A stretch of DNA of 64,000 bases from Thalassobellus citreus (GTDB lineage: Bacteria; Bacteroidota; Bacteroidia; Flavobacteriales; Flavobacteriaceae). The stretch covers positions 62,001-126,000 of the forward strand of contig NZ_JBISCC010000120.1 in NCBI RefSeq assembly GCF_044385915.1, given 5' to 3'. The first letter of the stretch is position 1, and every line of letters begins with the position of its first letter. Under the pieces are notes generated by a model. It saw nothing but the letters and a program-made list of their open reading frames with translations, did no database searches and was not told the DNA's origin. Position numbers and translations under genes: made by a program. Below, piece after piece: positions 36,825 through 43,950 of the stretch.

Positions 36825-39566
36825 ATGAAAAAAATCACACTATTGTTACTGTTTATTTCGGCAACAATTTCATACGCACAAAACACTGGTTCAGTGTCCG
36901 GTAAGTTAACCGACAAAGAATACAACAACGAACCTTTAGCATTTGCTAATGTTCTAATTAAAGGAACTACAACGGGTACAACTTCAGATTTTGATGGTTT
37001 ATATACATTTGAAAATCTTAATCCAGGAGCTTACACTTTAGTATTTAGCTTTGTAGGTTACGAAACTCAAGAAATTCCTGTAACAATAGTTGCTGGAAAA
37101 GCAACAGAATTAAACGTATCAATGAATGCAAGTGCAGCTTCTTTAGATGAGGTTGTTGTTACTACAACAACATCTAGAGAGACCGAAACAGCTTTATTGT
37201 TAGAACAAAAGAAAGCTTCTGTAATAAAAGAAAGTATTGGAGCAGCACGACTATCTAAAATTGGAGTATCTGATGCAGCAAGTGCTACTACTAAAATTTC
37301 AGGTGTAACAAAAAGTGAAGGTTCTGGAGATATTTACATTAGAGGTTTAGGTGACAGATACCTATCTACCACTATGAACGGTTTACCAATCCCTTCTGAT
37401 GATGTAAATAATAAAAACATTAATCTTAATTTATTTTCAACTAACATTATTAAAAATGTTGGTATTAGTAAAACATATACAACTTCTAGTTATGCAGATC
37501 AAACATCTGGTAACGTAGATATCGCTTCAAAAGAATATTCTAAAAAAGGATTTTCAATTAGTCTTGGTTCTGGATATAACACAAACGTATTAGGATTAGA
37601 CGGTAGCTTTAAAAGAAGTATTACTAGTGAAGATGTTAATCTAGGATTTCATAAAAAACAATATGCTTTAGTTGATTTAATTACACGTCAAGGCTGGGAT
37701 CCTGTTGATCAAAAAAACACAGGAAACTTAAGTTTATCATTATCAGGAGGTAGGAAATTCGATGTTTTTGGAAAAGAATTAGCAATATTTGTTGCTGGAT
37801 CTCACTCTAAATCTTATGTGTACAAAGAAGGTCTTTTTAGAAAGTACCGATCGAACATATTAGATAATGAATTTACAGATGTAGAAAATTTCTCTTCTAA
37901 TACAAACACTACTGGTTATGCAAACTTTAGATTAAAACTAAACGATAACAACAAAATTAAAATTACTAGTTTATCAGTAAACAAAAGTTCTGATAATGTT
38001 TATGAGCAAGGTAGAAATGGAGAAGGTTATGTTTTTGATCAAGATCCTCAAGAAGATGGTGCTTTTGTTAGAGACCAAAATTTCAAACAAACCATCATGC
38101 TTATTAATCAAATTAATGGAGAACATTCTATTAAGGAAAACAATAAATTATTATGGGGTGCTGGTTACAACTATGTATTAGCACAAGAGCCTAATAGAAT
38201 AAGAAATGAGGCAAACATTTTAGATGCTAACACAGTACAATATGCACACGTAGGAGATTTTCAACAAAGAAAATCTAATCAAAAAATTGAAGATATAGAA
38301 TATAACGCCTTTATAAAAGATGCTATTACTTTTGGAGAAAAGGATGAAGATGAAAATCAACCATTCCGTTTAAATATTGGTGCTAATTATAGACAAAAAG
38401 ACAGAGTTTTTAGTTCTTTATTTCTTGGTGTTAGAGCTAGAGATTTCCAAGTTCCTTCTATAGATCAGTTTTCTCTAACTTTTACTGAAGCTAATTTTGA
38501 CAACGGACTGATATTACGTGAAAGAGATGCTGATAGATATGATGCCGATATAAATGCAATGGCTGGATTTGCAAATTTAGATTTTGGTTTAAATAAAAAA
38601 TTATCTGGTAACATTGGTGTAAGATTTGAAAGAGACGAAATCAATGTATTATGGGATGTAGCCAATTATGTTGGACGTGTTGGGTCTATTTCAAAAGAAT
38701 ATTCTGAAATTTATCCAAGTGCAAATATTAAGTATGAATTAAACGAAAAGCAGTTTTTACGTTTCGCAGCAAGTTTAACTCAAACACTTCCAGAATTTAA
38801 AGAATTAGCTCCGTTTGAATATGTATCTCCAACAGGACGTGTTACAGTTGGAAATCCAGAATTAAATAAATCAGAAGTATTTAACGCCGATTTAAAATGG
38901 GAATTTTTCCCTAAAAAAAGCGAATTAATTTCTGCTACCACTTTCTACAAACAAATTAAAAACCCTATAAACTTAGCACTTGCAAGAGGTTCTGCTGGAA
39001 TTTTTAAATATTTCAACACAGGAGAAAAAGCTAACATCTTTGGTTTTGAATTAGATACGAGATTAAACTTAATTGAAAATGAAGATGAAAAAAGCATTTT
39101 AAACTTCAATGCCAACTTAACTAAAATGTGGTTTAATCAAGATTTACTAAAAGACTTTCAATATAAAAACGTTACAGAATCTGATTTACAAGGTGCTTCA
39201 GATCTTATATTAAACAGTTCATTAAGCTACAATAGCCAAACAGAAAAACCATTTATAGCAACACTTACTGGAAATTATTCTTCAGATAAAATATTTGCGT
39301 TAGGATCTCCTGAAGATAATGAAAATAGTGCTGAATTATATAATGATGAAATCATTGAAAAAGGTTTTGTTTCTATGGATTTAGTAGTTAGCAAACAAAT
39401 AACAGATAAGTTATTACTAAAATTCGTTGGAAGAAACCTTATTAACCCAGATATTGAGCAAACTCAATTAATAAGAGATATTAATACTGGTGTAGAAACA
39501 AATGAAACGGTGCTTTCTTATAAGAAAGGAAGCTTATTAAGCTTAAGTTTAAAATATACTTTTTAA
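36825..39566 (+). CDS. TonB-dependent receptor in the phosphate island
   Basis: 913 residues from ATG 36825, which starts a clean signal peptide (MKKITLLLLFISATISYAQ); an upstream in-frame start at 36786 precedes the -7 element. Order: CarboxypepD_reg domain (~20-110), plug (~110-230: SLDEVVVTTTTS, GSGDIYIRGLGDRYLSTTMN), then barrel ending GSLLSLSLKYTF with terminal Phe. Its promoter carries the 11-bp repeats and the beta-helix lipoprotein gene follows, so it probably imports a phosphorus-containing ligand. The ligand is inferred from context only. Confidence 0.9.
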   Translation: MKKITLLLLFISATISYAQNTGSVSGKLTDKEYNNEPLAFANVLIKGTTTGTTSDFDGLYTFENLNPGAYTLVFSFVGYETQEIPVTIVAGKATELNVSMNASAASLDEVVVTTTTSRETETALLLEQKKASVIKESIGAARLSKIGVSDAASATTKISGVTKSEGSGDIYIRGLGDRYLSTTMNGLPIPSDDVNNKNINLNLFSTNIIKNVGISKTYTTSSYADQTSGNVDIASKEYSKKGFSISLGSGYNTNVLGLDGSFKRSITSEDVNLGFHKKQYALVDLITRQGWDPVDQKNTGNLSLSLSGGRKFDVFGKELAIFVAGSHSKSYVYKEGLFRKYRSNILDNEFTDVENFSSNTNTTGYANFRLKLNDNNKIKITSLSVNKSSDNVYEQGRNGEGYVFDQDPQEDGAFVRDQNFKQTIMLINQINGEHSIKENNKLLWGAGYNYVLAQEPNRIRNEANILDANTVQYAHVGDFQQRKSNQKIEDIEYNAFIKDAITFGEKDEDENQPFRLNIGANYRQKDRVFSSLFLGVRARDFQVPSIDQFSLTFTEANFDNGLILRERDADRYDADINAMAGFANLDFGLNKKLSGNIGVRFERDEINVLWDVANYVGRVGSISKEYSEIYPSANIKYELNEKQFLRFAASLTQTLPEFKELAPFEYVSPTGRVTVGNPELNKSEVFNADLKWEFFPKKSELISATTFYKQIKNPINLALARGSAGIFKYFNTGEKANIFGFELDTRLNLIENEDEKSILNFNANLTKMWFNQDLLKDFQYKNVTESDLQGASDLILNSSLSYNSQTEKPFIATLTGNYSSDKIFALGSPEDNENSAELYNDEIIEKGFVSMDLVVSKQITDKLLLKFVGRNLINPDIEQTQLIRDINTGVETNETVLSYKKGSLLSLSLKYTF

Positions 39567-39587
39567 ACAAACCATTATATATATTTT

Positions 39588-39619
39588 AAAAACCCCAAGA
39601 CATAAATCTTGGGGTTTTT
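39588..39619 (+). terminator. Terminator after the TonB receptor
   Basis: AAAAACCCCAAGA (39588-39600) pairs perfectly with 39607-39619 around a 6-nt loop, and the arm ends in five T. Confidence 0.85.
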
Positions 39620-39692
39620 CTATAAAGCTCATTTAGTAAAATTATTAAACCTTAATTCTTAAAATTAAACAAAGAAACATAAACCTTTTTTA

Positions 39693-39790
39693 GTTAACAT
39701 TTTGGTAACAAAAGCTCATTTTTTAACAATAAACGTAACCTACGTTTAATATTCTATTAAACAAGGAGACATGTAAATCGATTTTCTTTG
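39693..39790 (+). promoter_or_regulatory. Candidate Pho-box promoter P3 (degenerate)
   Basis: Two good units at 39693 and 39704 are exactly 11 bp apart, and another at 39734 lies 53 bp before the TTTG at 39787-39790, which fits the register. The unit at the expected -31 position (39756) is poor. The -7-like TTCTTTGC matches the other members. Less convincing than P1, P2, P4 and P5. Confidence 0.45.
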
Positions 39791-39820
39791 CATAACAATT
39801 AAAAATAATAAAAAACAAAA

Positions 39821-41845
39821 ATGAAAAATTTATCTTTAAAATTAATGACAATAGCTTTAGCTTTTATTGCTGTTACTTTAACAAGCTGTGATTCAGATGA
39901 TCCAGACCCAATAACTTCTGGAAAAACTGATGTATTAAAGAATTTAGAAGCTGGTGTATTAAACGGAACTTTAAAAGAAAATGCTTCTCTTAATGCTTCA
40001 ACTCAATATAGCTTAACAGGCCAATTTATTATTTCTGATGGTGTAACTTTAAATATTCCAGCTGGAACAAAAATTGTTGCAGATAATGGTGGTACAGAAG
40101 TTTACATCGCTGTATTACAAGGTGGACAAATTAATATTAACGGTAATGCTTCAAATCCAGTAATTATGTCTTCTATAGATGGAAATCCTGGAGATTGGGG
40201 TGGATTAACACTTTGTGGTAAAGCAACAACTACAGCTGGTGTAGATGCTCAAGCTGAAGTAGGTGGATTTATTTACGGTGGTACTGATGATACTGATAGC
40301 TCTGGAATTATAAGATATTTACAAATTGCTGGTACAGGAGCACAAATAAATACTGAATCTCAATACAATGGTGTTTCTTTTTACGCTGTTGGTTCTGGTA
40401 CTTTAGTAGATAACGTTGCTGTTATCAATGGTTCTGATGATGGTGTTGAGTTTTTTGGAGGTACTGTTTCTGTATCTAACTTATACTTAGAAAATAATGA
40501 TGATGATTCTATCGATTGGACTGAAGGATGGAATGGATCTGTAACTAACGCTTACATTTCTCATACAATTTCAGGTTTCTCTACTGTTTTTGAAGGAGAT
40601 AAAGACAATGGAAACCCTAAATTCAATAACATTACTGCTATTTCTACAGTAGGAGGAACTGCTTTACAATTTAAAAAACAATCTGGCGGTACCATAACAA
40701 ACTTACACTTAACTGGATATGCTGTAGATTTAGACATGAAAGATGCTGGTCCAACATCTAATGTTATCATTGATGGTGTTGCTGCTGATGCAGGATTACT
40801 ATCTGGAGAAACCAGCAAATACTCATTATTGACTGGTAAAGATGCAACACCTATTGATGCTGCAGATTTCAACTGGGTAAATACTGATGTTAACCTTAGT
40901 AATAATATTTTACCAGAAGAAATTACAGGAACAACTACATTAGATGCTTCTATACCTTACTTATTAACATCTTCTTTAATTGTTAAAGATGGTGGAAAAT
41001 TAATTATTCCTGCTGGAACAAAAATTACTGCTAAAGATGGTGGAACAGATGTTTACATAGCTATATTAAAAGGTGGTGAAATTGATATCCAAGGTGAAGC
41101 AGCAAACCCAGTAGTTATTGCTTCTGTAAATGGAAACGGTGGAGACTGGGGAGGTTTAACTATCTGTGGTAAAGCTACTACTTCTGCAGGTGTTGATGCC
41201 GTTGCTGAAGTTGGAGGTTTTATTTATGGAGGAACAACTGACACAGACAACTCTGGATCTATCAAGTATTTAGTACTTAAAGGAACTGGTGCTCAAATTA
41301 ACTCTGAGTCTCAATACAATGGACTTTCTTTATACGCTGTAGGATCTGGTACTGTTATAGACTATGTATCTATAATAAACGGATCTGATGATGGTGTTGA
41401 ATTCTTCGGAGGAACAGTATCTGTATCTAACTTTTACTTAGAAAATAACGATGATGATGCTGTAGATTGGACAGAAGGATGGAATGGATCTGTAACAAAT
41501 GCATACATTTCACATACTGTTGCTGGATTTTCAACTGTTTTTGAAGGTGATAAAGTTAATGGAAACCCAAAATTCACAAACATTACAGCTATTTCAACTG
41601 TAGGAGGAACTGCTTTACAATTTAAAAAACAATCTGGTGGGACTATTACAGGTTTACATTTATCAGGTTATGATGTAGATTTAGATATGAAAGATGCTGG
41701 TGATGTAGCAAACGTTCAAATTGAAGGAGCTAATGCAGATGCTACTTTAATTTCTGGTGAAGCTTCTAAATACACATTAAACTCAGGTAAAGACGCAACT
41801 GCTCTTGATATTTCTACTTGGACTTGGAAAAGTGCTAGTTTATAA
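39821..41845 (+). CDS. Lipoprotein with two near-identical beta-helix-like domains
   Basis: 674 residues. The lipobox LTSC is at ~20-23. Two repeats of ~300 residues (~50-355 and ~360-674) share long identical blocks such as DGVEFFGGTVSVSN, DWTEGWNGSVTNAYISHT and GGTALQFKKQSGGTIT, and each has the regular short strands of a right-handed parallel beta-helix. No catalytic motif is recognised. It follows the TonB receptor and has a weak Pho-box-like promoter, so a surface or periplasmic partner of that receptor is plausible. Some databases may give such proteins transporter names, which the sequence does not support. Confidence 0.8.
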   Translation: MKNLSLKLMTIALAFIAVTLTSCDSDDPDPITSGKTDVLKNLEAGVLNGTLKENASLNASTQYSLTGQFIISDGVTLNIPAGTKIVADNGGTEVYIAVLQGGQININGNASNPVIMSSIDGNPGDWGGLTLCGKATTTAGVDAQAEVGGFIYGGTDDTDSSGIIRYLQIAGTGAQINTESQYNGVSFYAVGSGTLVDNVAVINGSDDGVEFFGGTVSVSNLYLENNDDDSIDWTEGWNGSVTNAYISHTISGFSTVFEGDKDNGNPKFNNITAISTVGGTALQFKKQSGGTITNLHLTGYAVDLDMKDAGPTSNVIIDGVAADAGLLSGETSKYSLLTGKDATPIDAADFNWVNTDVNLSNNILPEEITGTTTLDASIPYLLTSSLIVKDGGKLIIPAGTKITAKDGGTDVYIAILKGGEIDIQGEAANPVVIASVNGNGGDWGGLTICGKATTSAGVDAVAEVGGFIYGGTTDTDNSGSIKYLVLKGTGAQINSESQYNGLSLYAVGSGTVIDYVSIINGSDDGVEFFGGTVSVSNFYLENNDDDAVDWTEGWNGSVTNAYISHTVAGFSTVFEGDKVNGNPKFTNITAISTVGGTALQFKKQSGGTITGLHLSGYDVDLDMKDAGDVANVQIEGANADATLISGEASKYTLNSGKDATALDISTWTWKSASL

Positions 41846-41888
41846 TAAAACAAGTATTTCTTTTAACAAAAAGAAAGTTTCAATAAAC

Positions 41889-41918
41889 AAAAAAGCATCC
41901 CAAATGGGATGCTTTTTT
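41889..41918. terminator. Bidirectional terminator after the beta-helix lipoprotein gene
   Basis: AAAAAAGCATCCC (41889-41901) pairs with 41906-41918 over 13 bp with a 4-nt loop. It lies between convergent genes. Confidence 0.88.
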
Positions 41919-41936
41919 ATTTATGCTTCAATTTGA

Positions 41937-42287
41937 TTAAAGATCATCTCCGCCTTTAGCGTCTGTTTCTTTTAAACCAGCAATAACATTAGCGTTATAA
42001 TCTACTTCTTTTATAGTTTCATTAGTGTAATAAAACCATTTGCCGACTTTTTTACCATTATCATAATTTCCCGAAATTGTTTTTTTACCTTCTGCGTTAA
42101 AACTTAACCATTCGCCTTGTAATTTACCATCTGCAGTGTAAGACCCTGTTTGGCTTACTTCTCCATTGTCATGATAATAAACAACATCAATTAAATTGGT
42201 TTCTTTATTAAGTTTTAAATCTCTCTTTTGCTGTGCAAAAGATACCACAGTAATTAAAAAGGTAAAAAATAAAATAAACTTCTTCAT
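41937..42287 (-). CDS. MORN/YwqK-type repeat protein, secreted
   Basis: 116 residues from ATG 42287 (MKKFILFFTFLITVVSFAQ signal peptide); an in-frame upstream ATG adds ten residues without support. Repeats of the type YYHDNGEVSQTGSYTADGKLQGEW and GNYDNGKKVGKWFYY are MORN-like, as in proteins labelled YwqK-family antitoxins. No toxin gene is adjacent, so that label should not be taken as function. It is divergent from the phosphate porin region. Confidence 0.75.
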   Translation of the reverse strand: MKKFILFFTFLITVVSFAQQKRDLKLNKETNLIDVVYYHDNGEVSQTGSYTADGKLQGEWLSFNAEGKKTISGNYDNGKKVGKWFYYTNETIKEVDYNANVIAGLKETDAKGGDDL

Positions 42288-42340
42288 AATTATGGGGGTT
42301 TTAATATTATATATCAAATATACAAATTACTTAATGTTTA

Positions 42341-42373
42341 AACAACATTTTCATAACATTAAATTAACATTAA
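42341..42373 (+). promoter_or_regulatory. Three further 11-bp repeat units (isolated array)
   Basis: Units start at 42341, 42352 and 42363 (AACAACATTTT, CATAACATTAA, ATTAACATTAA), each 11 bp long. No -7 element is found at the usual distance downstream. They lie just upstream of the sRNA promoter P5, and 54 bp or more from the start of the reverse-strand MORN gene, either of which they could affect. Confidence 0.45.
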
Positions 42374-42449
42374 AAACACAAATAACTGACATACAGTATT
42401 TTACTACTAAAGATTTAACATTAGAATATTAATAATTACTTAATATTGA

Positions 42450-42484
42450 GGTTACATTAAAATTACCTTAAACGTAGATATTTA
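42450..42484 (+). promoter_or_regulatory. Candidate Pho-box promoter P5 (drives a non-coding unit)
   Basis: Two units at 42450 (GGTTACATTAA) and 42461 (AATTACCTTAA) are 11 bp apart, and TTTA at 42481 stands 31 bp after the first, as in the other promoters. The nearest ORF is 190 bp downstream and has its own promoter, so this one drives the segment ending at 42585. Confidence 0.5.
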
Positions 42485-42489
42485 CAATG

Positions 42490-42595
42490 TCTTAAGACAA
42501 ACAATTAGTAATTCATATAATCTATTAGTTTTTGTCGACTACATTATTATGATTTCTAATGAGACTGCCTTTGGCCAAGGCAGTCTTTATTCTTG
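42490..42595 (+). ncRNA. Candidate phosphate-regulated small RNA
   Basis: A ~100-nt segment between promoter P5 and a strong terminator, GACTGCCTT (42563-42571) pairing with AAGGCAGTC (42577-42585) and followed by TTTATTCTT. The only frame, 16 codons from 42549, runs through the hairpin and is not credible. It is followed by the porin promoter P4. This is inference from promoter-terminator spacing; no RNA family is recognised. Confidence 0.45.
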
Positions 42596-42601
42596 TTAAT
42601 A

Positions 42602-42647
42602 TTTAACATTAAGGAAACATTAAGTTAACATTGGTTTTAGTTCTTTG
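42602..42647 (+). promoter_or_regulatory. Candidate Pho-box promoter P4 (before the porin)
   Basis: Three good units start at 42602, 42613 and 42624, exactly 11 bp apart. TTTG of TTCTTTGC is at 42644-42647, 31 bp after the middle unit, and the ATG at 42672 is 28 bp later. This is the clearest of the set. Confidence 0.7.
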
Positions 42648-42671
42648 CAGCGACAAAAACTAATAAATACA

Positions 42672-43877
42672 ATGAAACTTAAAATTACGCTAATTGCAGT
42701 AGCTTTACTTGCAATTAGTTCTTCAAACGCGCAAGAAATTAGCGACACATCATTTGGTAAAGGATTAATTAATTTTACAGCAAAAGACAGTTCTTTTAGT
42801 ATAAAATTCGCACCTCGTTTTCAAGTAAGATCTATGTCTTCATGGGATCATGACGGTAACCAATACGGTAGTCCTGACCATAATTTTATTGTTCGTCGTG
42901 CACGTTTAAAATTTGATGGTTTTGCATACAGTCCTAAATTAAAGTATAAATTAGAGTTAGGATTATCTAATAGAGATATTTCAGGCGCTAATCAATTTAA
43001 TAGAAATACGCCTCGTTATATCTTAGACGCCGTAATTATGTGGAGTTTTGCAAAAAACTGGGAATTATGGGCAGGACAAACCAAACTACCTGGCAATGTA
43101 GAACGTGTTGTATCTTCAGCAAATCTTCAATTAATAGACCGCTCTTTATTAAATAGCCGTTTTAATATTGATCGTGATTTAGGAATTCAAATTCGTCATA
43201 AATCAAATTTAGGAGGTGACTTTTTAATGCGTGAAAAATTCGCAATTTCTCAAGGTGAAGGACGAAACGTTACTGAAGGAAATGAAGGTGGTTTACAATA
43301 TACGGCTCGTTTAGAACTGCTTCCTTTTGGAGCATTCAAATCTAAAGGAGACTACAGTCAATCTGACTTAAAACGTGAAGAAAAACCAAAATTAATGCTA
43401 GGCTATACATATAACTACAATCAAGATGCTGTTAGAGAAAGAGGTTTTGCAGGTGATTATATGATTAGAACAGATGGTTCTATTTACGAAACAGATCAAA
43501 ACACAATTTTTGCAGATGCCATGTTTAAATACGATGGATTTTCTTTTATGGGTGAATATGCAAAAAGAACTGCTAATAATGAAATTGCCACAGAATTAGA
43601 TGGTACAACTCCAACAGGAGATGTTGTTTTAACTGGTAACGCTTTAAACTTACAAGCTGGTTATTTATTTAAAAGCAACTATGAAATAGCGGCACGTTTT
43701 ACAACTTTAGAATACGAAAGTATTACAAACACTTTACCCACAAAACAATACACCTTAGGTGTAAACAAATTTATAGTAGGACATAAACTAAAAGTACAAA
43801 GTGATATTAGCTATACAACCTTAGATGGTAACGACGATAATATTACCTTTAGACTAGGTTTTGATATTCATTTTTAA
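42672..43877 (+). CDS. Phosphate-selective porin O/P-like outer-membrane protein
   Basis: 401 residues from ATG 42672; an in-frame upstream start lies at the -7 element. Signal peptide to SSNAQ. The sequence SFSIKFAPRFQVRSMSSWDH and NFIVRRARLKFDGFAYSPKL matches OprO/OprP family strands, and the protein ends NITFRLGFDIHF. It would let phosphate or polyphosphate cross the outer membrane. The PiT permease gene 73 bp downstream and the Pho-box promoter make the phosphate role likely. Confidence 0.88.
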   Translation: MKLKITLIAVALLAISSSNAQEISDTSFGKGLINFTAKDSSFSIKFAPRFQVRSMSSWDHDGNQYGSPDHNFIVRRARLKFDGFAYSPKLKYKLELGLSNRDISGANQFNRNTPRYILDAVIMWSFAKNWELWAGQTKLPGNVERVVSSANLQLIDRSLLNSRFNIDRDLGIQIRHKSNLGGDFLMREKFAISQGEGRNVTEGNEGGLQYTARLELLPFGAFKSKGDYSQSDLKREEKPKLMLGYTYNYNQDAVRERGFAGDYMIRTDGSIYETDQNTIFADAMFKYDGFSFMGEYAKRTANNEIATELDGTTPTGDVVLTGNALNLQAGYLFKSNYEIAARFTTLEYESITNTLPTKQYTLGVNKFIVGHKLKVQSDISYTTLDGNDDNITFRLGFDIHF

Positions 43878-43881
43878 TTAA

Positions 43882-43927
43882 CATAACAATTACGTAACAT
43901 TTTAATCATATATTCACATGATATTTG
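43882..43927 (+). promoter_or_regulatory. Candidate Pho-box promoter P6 (before the PiT permease)
   Basis: Units at 43882 (CATAACAATTA) and 43893 (CGTAACATTTT) are 11 bp apart. TTTG of ATATTTGC is at 43924-43927, 31 bp after the second unit, and the ATG at 43951 is 27 bp later. This places the start of the PiT gene at 43951 rather than the ATG at 43918. Confidence 0.6.
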
Positions 43928-43950
43928 CAGACATTTTACAATTAAAACCT

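Noticed and set aside
39821..41845. Internal repeats as a mobile element
   Set aside because: The duplication is within one continuous protein frame, without ends or transposase.
41937..42287. YwqK antitoxin of a toxin-antitoxin pair
   Set aside because: No adjacent toxin-sized ORF on the same strand; the repeats only show a MORN-type fold and a signal peptide argues against it.
42549..42599. 16-codon frame in the candidate sRNA
   Set aside because: It runs through the terminator stem and has no promoter spacing suited to translation.
36133..42647. 11-bp repeats as a CRISPR array
   Set aside because: Units are adjacent without spacers and lie in promoters at fixed distance from -7 elements; no cas genes.
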